Below are positions 1-9,771 of a stretch of DNA of 64,000 bases, piece by piece. Position 1 is the first letter of the stretch. The number at the start of each line of letters is the position of its first letter. The notes under the pieces were generated by a model. That model did no database searches and was not told the origin of the DNA. It was given only the letters and a program-made list of their open reading frames with translations. The DNA comes from Stomorhina lunata (taxonomy: Eukaryota > Arthropoda > Insecta > Diptera > Rhiniidae): positions 38,531,952-38,595,951 of the forward strand of contig OW121741.1 of the NCBI GenBank assembly GCA_933228675.1, given 5' to 3'. The position numbers and the translations under genes were made by a program.

Positions 1-104
1 AAAGAATTGAAAGCCGCAATGAACAAAAAACTCTTGACACGTACTTAAAAAACTTAGATTTCTCTAATGAAAAAAACTTCAGCCTCTGGAAGGCTGTTAA
101 ACAT

Positions 105-1103
105 ATGCAATGTCCAACTGCATATGAGTCTCCAATTAGGCTCGAAGACGGTTCTTGGGCAAGAGATCCTTGCGGAAAAGTTGATGCTTTTGCTAAGCAT
201 TTAGAAAAAGTTTTTACACCAAACGAAACAAATAGTGACATAGGCTCTTATATTATGGATGACAATGTGAGTTTCCCATTGAGATTTCCTTTTTCCTTAC
301 TTATATCAAATATACAAAGGCTTAACCTAAAAAAGTCTCCTGGAATTGACAGAATTTCTCCGTCAATGATTTTCAACCTTCCTAATTCAGCTTTAAGAAT
401 TTTATTATTTATATACAACGCGATTCTTCGTTTGGGATATTTTCCAGTTTCCTGGAAGATTTCAGAAATCGTTATGATTCCAAAACCAGGTAAGGACCTT
501 ACTCAAGTTTCATCTTATAGGCCTATAAGCTTACTTTCAATTATTTCGAAATTGTTTGAAAAGCTACTTATTTCCACTTTAAGCACATCCATAAATTGGA
601 TGGATATTCTTCCTGATCATCAATTCGGTTTCCGCGAATGTCATGGTACAGTCGAACAAGTACATAGAATAACAACAATGATCCGTAAAGCCTTGTTCAT
701 CGATATTTCACAAGCATTCGATAAGGTCTGGCATGAGGGACTTATAAGCAAAATTGTAAATCTGCTTCCAGCAGTACACATAAACTCTTAAAAAGTTATT
801 TGTCCAATAGAACCTTCCGAATTCGATCAAAAGATGAATATTCTTCTCCTAGGAAAATTGCTGCTGGTGTTCCACAGGGTGGTATATTGGGTCCTCTGCT
901 ATATATTATCTTTACAGCAGATATGCCAACTAATGCACATACATATACATCTACATTCGCAGATGATACAGCATTTATCAGTATTGATACCGATCCCAAA
1001 ATCGCTTCTGCCCTACTACAATCCCATATTCACGAGCTGGAAATATGGCTGAACAAATGGAAAATTAAGGTAAATCCTACAAAGTGTGTTCATGTCATAG
1101 AAT
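105..1103 (+). pseudogene. Reverse transcriptase fragment (fingers/palm) of Jockey-like LINE
   Basis: Two frames together give the RT core. The first frame (105-791) ends shortly after the motif-A segment FIDISQAFDKVW. The second (from 800) resumes with SNRTFRIRSKDEY and holds motif B (GVPQGG) and the catalytic motif C (FADD, near 957-968). Continuity of the protein alignment across 780-800 points to a small deletion causing the frameshift. The frame then reaches NPTKCVHV, where the MITE begins. In an intact element this polymerase would copy element RNA at a nicked target (target-primed reverse transcription). This copy is dead. Confidence 0.85.
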
Positions 1104-1740
1104 AAATAAATACCTAGAAAGTCAACGAAACGTCAAAGTACACCTGGGACCTGTCAATAGTACGGATCAGTAATAGTGTATTGGTAAGCCTAAAAAGAGC
1201 TTTTACTTTTCTTAATAAATACAAACAGTTGCACAAAAAAGTATGATATGATGGGACGAAAATTTTCTTCAAGATTTTCTCCGTAATTTTAAGAAATTTT
1301 CTTGAGAAATCCATATTTTAAGGTATAGAATGAGTTTTACTTGATTTTAGGATAATTAAAATCTATAAACAATTTTTTATTCTAAATTTCATTATTTTTT
1401 TTAATACCAAAAATTGCGGCCCTACTTGTTCAATACAAATTAAGCAAAAACAAAAAAATGAATGTCGAAAGAAAACAAAATAAAAAATTTTCAGTTTGTA
1501 AAAAATAAAAAGTGTTTCGACATCAAAATAATGTTAAAATATTAAAAAAAAAATAACATTTTATGTGTGCAATTTAGAACAGTGCGTTTCATTCAAAATA
1601 ACGCGTAATTTTTCAAACAAAATTTTGAGTACAAAAAGCTTTTTTGTTTGTCAATAAAGCTTTCATTTCGTGTACGTGTGATTTAGTAGAATACTAAATT
1701 TTAGTGGATCAGCTGACGACCTTCTATATATTCTTCTATG
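1096..1740. mobile_element. 645-bp MITE inserted in the LINE ORF, 8-bp TSD
   Basis: The octamer GTTCATGT occurs at 1088-1095 and again at 1741-1748. Removing 1096-1740 plus one octamer restores the LINE reading frame (KCVHV runs directly into TFTLRR). The insert starts CATAGAA and ends TTCTATG, a 7-bp terminal inverted repeat. No coding potential is seen. The 8-bp duplication fits hAT- or P-type integration; the superfamily is otherwise unknown. Confidence 0.85.
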
Positions 1741-2165
1741 GTTCATGTTACGTTTACTCTGAGAAGAGATAACTGTCCTCCAATCATGATTAACAACGTG
1801 ACGATTCCCGAGTGTTCACACGTTAGGTACCTTGTCATACATTTAGATCGCCGTCTCACTTGGTCCCATCACATCGACTGTAAGTTAACTCAGATTAAAT
1901 TGAAATCCGCTGAACTAAACTGGCTCATTGGCCCACAATCTGCTCTGGAGTTAGACTACAAAGTCCTTTTGTACAAATCAATTATTAAACCAATATGGAC
2001 GTATGGTATTCAGCTATAGGGAACGGCTTCTGCTTCTAACATTGCCAAATTACAGAGAAGACAATCAAGGATCTTACGTTTAATAACTGGTGCTCCCTGG
2101 TACATCAGAAATATTAATATCCATAGAGATTTAAATGTTCCACTAGTGTTCCACAAAAATACAAA
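1738..2165 (+). pseudogene. C-terminal part of the Jockey-like LINE ORF2
   Basis: The reading frame continues the LINE polyprotein after the MITE: NNVTIPECSHVRYL, DRRLTWSHHID, YKVLLYKSIIKPIWTYGIQL, then an in-frame TAG where the family has Trp, then GTASASNIAKLQRRQSRIL and IHRDLNVP. This is the thumb and C-terminal region of Jockey-clade ORF2. The match fades near 2160. It is separated from the 5' part only by the MITE. Confidence 0.8.
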
Positions 2166-2937
2166 TAGAAAAGGGGGTTTATGTCCGTCAGATAAAGCTC
2201 AATAGCGCCTTAACGAAAAGATCTAGGGGCATGAAATTTTGCAAAAGTATTTTGGATACCTTGAAAAAGATGTGTATTGAAAATAGACAAAATCGGTTTA
2301 CACTTAGTAAGAGCTCCCATATAACCCCGCCCCGGGAATTACATTAATGCTGATAAATTGAATACAATTAAAGTAGCTATGATGACTAAATTTAGAATAG
2401 GGAAGCTTTATGCAACTATTGATCAGTATATCAAAGTTTATAGGAATCGGTCTATATTTGACTATAGCTTTCATATAAAAAAAAAACTCCCGGAAACCAA
2501 CAAAATGTAGCAAAGGCCAGTTAAAAGCTATTAAATTAGAAACTATGACAGTTAAAATTGGGTTGATAGCTTATTCCGTATTCTCGGACCTGTGATTTAA
2601 AGTCAAAAGATTTCGGGAAAAGCAGGTTTTTTTGAAAAATGTAATGATTTTATATTTATTTACATTTTTAGCAAAAATAAATTTACTGATAATGCGCAAC
2701 ATCACGAAGAATCAGTGGATATAGTTTTACCAGAATGGGAAATGTTTAACCCTCGTGTAACCGGATTTAAAATTAATTTTTATGCAAATTTTCAATTTTT
2801 AGAAATATCTAAGCTATTGATGTGGTTCAAACAATATTTCTTTTGCTAAGCCCTCTCAAAAACTATTTAGTTAATAACAAAGATTACATAAACGCCAAAT
2901 TTTAACCCTTTCGTGATCAACAGTAAAGTCAACTTTG
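2166..2937. other. No gene; decayed repeat sequence
   Basis: No convincing coding region. About 2300-2400 (CCCATATAACCCCG, then ATGCTGATAAATT) resembles 57950-58010, so it belongs to the dispersed TATACCC-type repeat family. The rest is unassigned AT-rich DNA. Confidence 0.5.
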
Positions 2938-3694
2938 TATACCCTTCACCACCATAGTTGGAAAGGGTATTATAAGTTTGTGCTGATGTATGTAACGCAT
3001 AGAAATATTTGTGTTAGACCCACCTTAGAATCACTTTCTGAGTCGATTTAGCGATGTCCGTCCGGCTGGCTGGCTGGACCCCCATGTAAACCTTGTAATC
3101 AAACTACAGGTCGTAATTCTAAAGATAATTTGATGTAATTTGGCACAGATAATTTTTTTTTTTGATAGTGGCTCTTGAAATTCGTCAAAATCGGTCCATT
3201 ATTTATGGTACCTCCCATAGGTCCCACTTTCTTGAATTAATATTTTGGCCACAAATATCAATATTTTTTCATGAAATTTAAAACAAATACTTATATAAAC
3301 CAAAATCACTGTACCAAATTTCATTAAAATCGGTTCACATTTAACTATAGCTCCCATACAAACTTATGTCTCAAAATGCACTAAATGAGACAAAAATCAC
3401 TAAAACGCTCGTAAATCTGAAGATAATGAGAATATTAAGTTTATTTTTTGTAAACAACTGTAATCAATTTGCCAAATTTCGAGATAATCGGTCCACATTT
3501 GATCCTAGCTCTCATATAAGTCCAAATGAAGAAAGCAGCTTAAATACTATATAAGTTTTGAGAATATATTTTTCTTGCGGCAAAATTTAGCAAATATTTG
3601 TCTTCATACAGGAAAAAGAACACCTTTGATCTTAGTGGTGAAGGGTATCGTATGGTCTGGCTTAACCGACTGTAGCGCTTTCTTACTTGTTTTT
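2938..3694 (+). repeat. Dispersed TATACCC-type repeat, copy 1
   Basis: It starts TATACCCTTCACC, followed within about 30 bp by GGAAAGGGTATTATAAG, and contains TAGCGATGTCCGTCCGGC. It ends with GGTGAAGGGTATCGTATGG, a short hairpin and TTCTTACTTGTTT. The same start and end signatures recur elsewhere in the window (7.3-8.96, 27.9-29.8, 55.7-56.2, 56.3-58.8 and 60.9-61.6 kb). No protein is encoded. Confidence 0.75.
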
Positions 3695-3712
3695 CTATGA
3701 TCATGTTACATC

Positions 3713-3955
3713 ATCTGTATTAATGGGTGGTAAACATATAGCATGAGATACTCTTGATGTTCTGGGCATAAAGCGGTGTAAGAGATACTTCAGTCTATCT
3801 GATCTCCTTGCTATTTACACCACCAATATCCGACACCGAAAATGAAAAACAATTCTTATGTATTGGCCGGTGCTTCAGGTATATTTTGAAGCTTCTCGAC
3901 AGAGTGCAAGAGAAGGCTAAGATTCTCATTGGTGACATTAGGGCCATGGTATGCA
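3713..3955 (+). pseudogene. Short Jockey-like LINE ORF2 fragment, internally deleted
   Basis: Pieces read LDVLGIKR, CKRYFSLSDLLAIYTT and LLDRVQEKAKILIGDIR in shifting frames. They match the same C-terminal segment of a second Jockey-like family that appears on the minus strand at 40985-41650 (ALDVLGMK, CKRYFTSTDLLKIYKTY). An internal segment is missing between LDVLG and KRCKRYF. It is a dead fragment. Confidence 0.6.
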
Positions 3956-4082
3956 CAAAGAGAACACAGAAAATATCAATGTATTGGTGACTTTACAAAT
4001 AAAGAGAGTAAGAAAAAATAAATATTTTTTTTGTTCTCTTTTGCATGTATTTTGTTGTTGCAAATTGACTACTATCATGTAA

Positions 4083-4358
4083 ATGAGTATTTTTCGTATT
4101 TTGGTTTGTTTTTTCTATTTGGTTCGTGTCGTGTATGTGAAAATGACGATTGGTGCTCGGCCCGTAGGGGCTAATTTGCCTATCATGGCATTAGGGTATC
4201 CAACCCTATTGATCCACACCGTTGCAATGTGGGCTGTGTCTCACTTTTTTATCGTTACTACTTTGGAATGTGCTCTAATAAAATCAGGAAACTCGTTCCC
4301 GAAACTCGATTTTTTACGCCATTCACTTTTATCATTTAAAGATATCATTTAAAGCGAC
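4083..4358. other. No gene; pre-insertion target region of the truncated LINE
   Basis: An 89-codon open frame exists here, but its composition gives no recognisable protein and I do not call it a gene. The last 12 bases (4347-4358, ATTTAAAGCGAC) are the left target-site duplication of the LINE tail that follows. Confidence 0.4.
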
Positions 4359-4587
4359 CATTTTAACCCATGCAGCCCTGGAGTGGAATCCCCAGGGTCA
4401 AAGAAGACTGGGTCGACCTAAATCATCATGGCGCAGATCAATAATGAATGAAACCTTTAAATCTTTAAGCGAACTTAGAACAATAGCTCGAGACAGAAAC
4501 CAGTGGAAATTATATACAAGAACTCTTTGTGAATAGGCTAAGTTTTAATACAAATTGTACATAAACATGCCATAATAATAAATAATA
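4359..4587 (+). mobile_element. 5'-truncated LINE insertion (229 bp) with 12-bp TSD
   Basis: The insert encodes a LINE C-terminus: ALEWNPQGQRRLGRPKSSW (near 4375-4432), then RTIARDRNQWKLY, ending in a stop near 4534. A short 3' UTR and an AATAATAAATAATA-type tail follow. It is flanked by ATTTAAAGCGAC at 4347-4358 and 4588-4599. Severe 5' truncation, a short tail repeat and a 12-bp target duplication are hallmarks of target-primed reverse transcription. The WNPQG...RRGRP signature suggests a CR1/RTE-like clade different from the Jockey copy at 1-2165. Confidence 0.8.
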
Positions 4588-4599
4588 ATTTAAAGCGAC

Positions 4600-5295
4600 T
4601 CTCGTAGTCGATTTGTTGTGTCGTTCTTAGGCCATACAGTCCGTATGTGGAATTCGATTCGTTTGCAATATATAGGGTAGTTCAAATCAAATGTCCTTAA
4701 GTCTTATCCACCCTTCCATAACCTATTTCAGTAGTTTCAACACAATTGGGCCATCCCTTGAGTGCTGGTCCAAAATAAAAATGTTAGAAAGTTGAAATTT
4801 TGATAGCGATATATATGTATGTATTTCCACTTAGGCATTATTCGATATTCGGCTGTTTAGGGCGTAAATAAGGGGAAAACAGTAACTATATATCTCTAAA
4901 ACTAAAAAACTTTGTTGACGCAAGTAGCCAACTATTAATGGAATGACGTATGCCTAACATCTCCCAAATAGAGTTCGATATAAAAGGATGAGGCCCTATG
5001 CTTCACTGGGAGTCAAAAATAACAGAAGTAGAAAGCGTTAGATCAGATATTGAAATAAATGGACACGTGCTTACTACTTTTTTTGAAAACGGGACAAATA
5101 GCGTTCGAAAAAAGCCATTAGTATCTTTTGAACCCATAACATTAAGAAAATATTTAGAGCATTAAAAATATCAAACATGTCTTCGGTACTTTTTTGATTT
5201 TAGTGGTAAAAGAGGGAAAATGTTCAAGTATTTTAAAATGAGAAATCATTGCATATCTTTTAAAGTAATTAAGCTAGTGATAAATAAACGAAATA
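4600..5295. other. No gene seen
   Basis: AT-rich sequence without a supported coding region, RNA gene or tandem repeat. It lies between the LINE tail and the mariner element. Confidence 0.5.
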
Positions 5296-6599
5296 ATGGG
5301 TGTTTTTTTTAGAGGTATAGAACTTCGAATTGAAATAAAACACAAGAAAATCGTTTTAATGTCCATCAATTTGGCTTTATTGGAAGGATAATTTTATGCC
5401 ATTAATGTTTAAATATGATTTCGGGCATGTGGCCGCCGCGGCTGGCTCGAATAAAGCCAATTCTACAGGTCCAATTTTCAACTACTTTTTCGAGCATATG
5501 GGGCCGTATGTTGGCAATAACGCCACGAATGTTGGCTTCCAAGTCCCCTAACGTTTCTGGTTTGTTGGCGTAGACGAGCGACTTCACATATCCCCAAAGA
5601 AAATAATCCAGTGGTGTCAAATCGCACGATCTTGGTGGCCAATTGACAGGTCCATTCCGCGAAATTATGCGCTCATCGAATGTTTCCTTCAATAAATCAA
5701 TTGTGACGTGCGCTGTGTGGCAAGTAGCGTCGTCTTGTTGGAACCACAACTCATCCACATTCATGCCATCCAATTGGGGAACAAAATAGTCGGTTATCAT
5801 GGCTCTATACCGGTCTCCATTTATGGTAACTGACTCTCCAGCATTATTTCGGAAGAAGCATGGCCCAATGACTCCACCAGCCCATAGAGCACACCAAACA
5901 GTCAGTTTTTCTGGATGTAATGGCGTCTCAAGGGTCTCATGTGGATTCTCTTCACTCCAAATGCGGCAATTTTGCTTGTTGACGTAGCCATTCAACCAAA
6001 AATGAGCCTCATCACTGAACAAAATTTTGCGATGAAAATCAGCATCGAGATCAATCTCATTTTCGGCCCATACACCAAAATCACGACGCATTGCTTGGTC
6101 TCGCGGCTTTAATTCTTGCACAAGCTGGATCTTGTAAGGTCGCAAGCCAAGATCTTTGCGCAAAATCTTCCATAAAGTTGAGGGACAAAGCTCCAATTGC
6201 TGTCCACGGTGGCGAATCGATTCATTCGGGTCCTCTTCAACACTTTGCTCTACAGCGGCAATTGTTTCTTCGGTGCGCACTGTTCGACGTCGCTGCTGAT
6301 GCGTATTATCACATAGAGTAAACGTAGTGCGAAAACGATCCATGGTTAACCGAATTAATAGCTCTGATGGACGATTATGTCGACCATAAAATGGACGGAG
6401 CTTGCGGTAAACTTCGCGAACTGAACCATTATTTTCGAAATAAATTTGCACGATTTGCTAGCGTTGTTCTTTTGTCAGCCTGTTCATGATGAAATGGCAA
6501 ACCAAACTAAATATTAATCACTTGACAGCTGACAAAATGGCCGCCATTTAAAAAAGTGATGCCAACTTAAAGTTCTATACCTCAATAAAAAACACCCGA
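5296..6599 (-). mobile_element. DD41D mariner-like element, family A, copy 1
   Basis: The 1304-bp element is bounded by TA dinucleotides (5294-5295 and 6600-6601). Its ends are imperfect inverted repeats of about 30 bp: left ATGGGTGTTTTTTTTAGAGG, right (reverse complement) TCGGGTGTTTTTTATTGAGG, both followed by TATAGAACTT. It carries one transposase gene on the minus strand. Two more copies of the family are at 28246-29541 and 43281-44206. Confidence 0.92.
5402..6487 (-). pseudogene. DD41D Tc1/mariner transposase, nonsense codon at position 10
   Basis: Starting at the family's ATG (6487), the protein reads MNRLTKEQR and then meets TAG at 6460-6458, where the sister copy at 28246 has TTG (Leu). 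The remaining frame is open to the stop at 5402. It has an N-terminal helix-turn-helix region (DUF4817-like) and the catalytic triad in FSDEAHF, WFQQDDATCHTA and SCDLTPLDYF. I count 41 residues between the second and third Asp, which defines the DD41D (rosa-like) group. The residue after the second Asp is Asp, where relatives have Gly. A downstream GTG could not normally rescue initiation in a fly, so I call it a pseudogene. Confidence 0.9.
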
Positions 6600-6601
6600 T
6601 A

Positions 6602-7552
6602 TAACACATAATGTAAAATATAGCCGGATATAAAATTTCTCCAATAAGCCTTTAATAATTTTAATATCATTCGTTTATGAATTAGGGGACAATTTATAGA
6701 GTAGTTTCTTCTTTAACTAAGAAGACAAGAGTCACAGGTCACAGGTACGAGAATATGCGATAACGGGTAACTACCCAATTTTGTGCGTTATACCTAATGC
6801 ATTCGTATTAAATTACTGGAGTTCGAATTGCAAATTTCCAAAATTCGCTTAACAAAATGTTTTAAAAACATAAAGAGGTCATTTGCAAATTACACGAAAA
6901 ATTCTAAATTTTGCGTTATCAAAATAGGAAGATACGAACCATTTTTAACAAAATTGTATATTTAATTACTATGTCCTAAGATAAGTAGAACAAAATTTTA
7001 ATGAAAAACTTGAAATTCTAAGAAAAAGCGCTATAACTCCAAAATCAAATTATAAGACATCTACTTCAAAAGAAAGCTTGTTAAGTCAATATTACAAATC
7101 AATGCTCACTTTTTCATAAATGTTAGCTCAAATAACTTTAATTGGACAAAACCCGAGAAAGATCCATTTTTTCCCTTGTAAAAGCATTTTTTCAACTTTA
7201 GGGCCTGAACGGCTCGTATTAACGTTGTGCGATTTGGCTTAAGTTTTTAGGGTTAATGTTTCTCACTGAATGACACGATAAGTGAAAAAACACCCTCGTA
7301 TACATAAATAGGTCTTGTACTAATGTTTGTGGAATATATTATACCGAGCGACTAAGCATCACTTTCTAAGTCGGTGACTATTTTTAAAGAATATTTTGCA
7401 AAAATATTGTTTGAACAAATTCTTAAGAATCGGTCCATATTAGACCATATAAGATCTATCTGAAGACATACAAATTATATTATCTCAAAAATGTATATAA
7501 AATAGATCGATTTGAAAAGATCAGTTTCCATCACATACCGGAATATAAACTT
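6602..7552. other. No gene; right part is a decayed TATACCC-type repeat
   Basis: No coding region is supported. From about 7290 (CTCGTATACATAAATAGG, then CTTTCTAAGTCGG) the sequence resembles the start of the dispersed repeat at 2938. Its end appears at 8899-8962, so the tRNA-MITE at 7553-8864 sits inside this repeat. Confidence 0.5.
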
Positions 7553-8864
7553 CCCAGTAAAACTTTTCATTACCAAATAATGAGTTAAACAGTTAAACTA
7601 ATGAACACGAACTACTTACTCATTCGCTGTTTAAGTCATTACATTAACATGGGGATGTCATTGGAGGCAAGTACTTACCAATTGCAGAAAAGTAATGACT
7701 TGGGTAAGCAATTTGAAAGCAACAACAACAACAGCAACAACTTTTTTGTTGTTGTTTTATTAAAAACATATATTTTTAAACGAAATACAAATTTTTTTTT
7801 ATGATCCCATGGGGGCTCGAACCCAGACCCTCCGACTGCTAGGCAGAGGCTCTTCCACTGAGCTACTTCATATGTTGAAAACTTAGCAGCTTATAATTAA
7901 TATAAACAATTTTTATTTTTAGATCCAAAATCATGTGAAAATAACTTTGTTTTTCCCTGCTTTTTTTTTTGCTTTGTTGTAATTTTTGGAAAAATATTTT
8001 TATACGATTTTTTGTAATTATTTTAAAACTTTTTTAAAATTATTTTAAAACTTAAACAATTTAAATCTTCATTTTTGTATAAGTTTTTACATAAGATTGA
8101 CTCTTACTTACTTAAATGTTACAACCTGTTAAGGTCAAAGTCCGAGCATATTTTCGAATTCCATGGATTTCGATCTTGTGCGAATATTCTCCAATTTTAT
8201 AGGCCAAGCTTTGAAAAATGTTCCTCTACTTGGTCTTTCTATCAAAGTTTCGGACATCCTCCTCTAATATTAGGTAGTGGGACATTTCAATTCTAATTTT
8301 ATCCTCTTCATTGTATTTTTTTTTTTCAAGAGAGAGTTACTAGCCCGTAATCCTAACCCATTTTTATCGATCTTATGGGACAACTCTCGGAACATGTTAA
8401 CTCACAATATTAATGGGTGTTAAACTAGCTCCCCGGGTGATACCATGAGGAGGTGTGTGTTCACAGTTGAGATGAAGGATGACCCAGATAAGTTGGGTTT
8501 ACCAAGTTAAGACCAATTAGAATCGTGTTTGGTATTCAACATCCCCTACATAATCAAAATTGACTCATGATGGTATTTTTTCATTAACGTGAGTTAGTTT
8601 TACAAATTTTTTTTACAGAAGATAATATTTGTATGTTCTTAAAATTCAAAAATCATTTAAAAAAACTCTTTTAATAAAAAAAAAAAAACTAAAAAAAATT
8701 GTTGCCCTTGGTGGGATTTGAACCGGGGCCATTCAGTTTAAATTACCATCTTAATTACAAATTAGTACTTCTGTAATAACTTATTATTTATTCGGATGGT
8801 ATGTTGTAGTCGTTACAAGGTAACCAGTTATCAGAGTACTTGCTATTACCAAAGTTTTGCTGGG
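7553..8864 (-). mobile_element. tRNA-bearing MITE, copy A (1312 bp)
   Basis: Termini are CCCAGTAAAACTTTT (left) and AAAGTTTTGCTGGG (right), an inverted repeat of consensus CCCAGYAAAACTTT. TT flanks both sides. Inside are a CAA/GTT-rich hairpin near 7720-7760, a tRNA-like module (7800-7872, minus strand), and a second Pol III B-box-like site (GGTTCAAATCCC on the minus strand, near 8712-8723) followed on that strand by a long T run. There is no transposase. Four further copies are in the window. Strand is given as that of the tRNA-like module. Confidence 0.85.
7800..7872 (-). pseudogene. tRNA-like Pol III module inside MITE copy A
   Basis: On the minus strand this is a 73-nt tRNA-sized unit with an A box (TAGCTCAGTGG), a D-stem pair GCTC/GAGC, an anticodon-like arm whose 7-nt loop reads CTAGCAG, and a B box (GGTTCGAGCCC). 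TATGA at the 5' end can pair with TCATA at the 3' end. Inner acceptor and T-stem pairing are poor, so it is tRNA-like rather than a trusted tRNA gene. The loop would give an AGC (Ala-type) anticodon if the register is right. Confidence 0.7.
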
Positions 8865-8898
8865 TTCTTAATTATTTTGACAAAAGTTTCACATTTGA

Positions 8899-8962
8899 AC
8901 TCATAAGGAAAGGGTATCATATAGTCGGTCGTGGCCGACTATAATATTTTCTTCCTTGTTTT
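8899..8962 (+). repeat. 3' end of a TATACCC-type repeat (copy 2)
   Basis: AAAGGGTATCATATAGTCGG leads into a hairpin (AGTCGG, then TCGTGG, then CCGACT) and TTCTTCCTTGTTTT. This is the far end of the repeat whose left part precedes 7553. Confidence 0.65.
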
Positions 8963-9771
8963 CGATTACACATGTTTTCAAAACGATGTTCAAACAATTT
9001 TTTTTTTTGTTTAAATCGATTTGAAAATTACAGTTCGTTTTAGTAGATAAATAAATCTATTGCAAAATGCTTGTACATATGTAGGTAAATAATACTTAAT
9101 AATAGCTCTGTCAATGTTTGCCGGTAGGTGTCATTATCTGTTATTTTAAAGCTAAATCTATAGAAAAAAAAGTAAAAATTTTTATATGTTTGTAAAATTT
9201 TTATATATAAAAAATTCCATACAAGGGGGTCATCTATGAAGTGTCCCTATGAAGTGTTTATGTGGAATGTACTCGTCACGAAGAAAAAATGCATTCGTAT
9301 TATAAAACCAATAAATCGGTTGTTAATTCATGTATATCAAATAAAAACTTAAAGAAAGCCCTCTCACATCGATCAGTTTTCGAGTTACTTTTATACAAAT
9401 AGTCCCACAATGGGTTAATTTTGAGGAAAGTATGGTAGCTTGTTTGAATGATATTTTGGAGCACTTTCATATAATTTATGTTTGGGTTTATATTTTTATA
9501 TAATATTGACTATTAGTTTTATTAATGTTGAACATGGGTACAATTTAACAAGCTAACACCCCAATTTTTATAAAAAAATTCACATTTTCGCGAAATTCTA
9601 TGAATTCACATCTCATGTACGGCGAAGCGGTTTAAGATATCAACCTAAACTTTTTTGTATTTTTTGTCTGCCATTTGTTTGTTTTATGCTGATTATTATT
9701 TGTAATATTTGTTGAATAGAATTTTCAAAAAATTAAAAAACGATTTTTGAAAACGGCCTGAGAAGATAGTA
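8963..9771. other. No gene seen
   Basis: AT-rich sequence. I find no supported coding region, RNA gene or ordered repeat. It ends with the TA target (9770-9771) of the next mariner element. Confidence 0.5.

Larger units (their letters stand above)
1..2165 (+). mobile_element. Jockey-clade non-LTR retrotransposon, ORF2 region, decayed and interrupted
   Basis: The translated stretch carries the reverse transcriptase landmarks of a Jockey-type LINE in order: KSPGIDRISP, YRPISLLS, FIDISQAFDKVWHEGL, GVPQGGILGPLL, FADDTAFIS, and the C-terminal pattern WTYGIQL followed by APWYIRN and IHRDLNVP. It begins upstream of the window. It cannot encode an active enzyme: there is a frameshift near 780-800, a 645-bp insertion at 1096-1740, and TAG in place of the Trp codon after YGIQL near 2017. 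Family assignment rests on motif order and is firm at clade level only. Confidence 0.85.

Noticed and set aside
4083..4352. An 89-codon frame as a host gene
   Set aside because: No recognisable domain and no flanking gene structure; it runs into a LINE target site.
7601..7804. A 65-70-codon frame (MNTNYLLIRCLSHYINMGMS) repeated in the MITE copies
   Set aside because: It persists because the MITE copies are near-identical; it contains the CAA/GTT hairpin and no codon-like constraint is visible. Copy C is broken.
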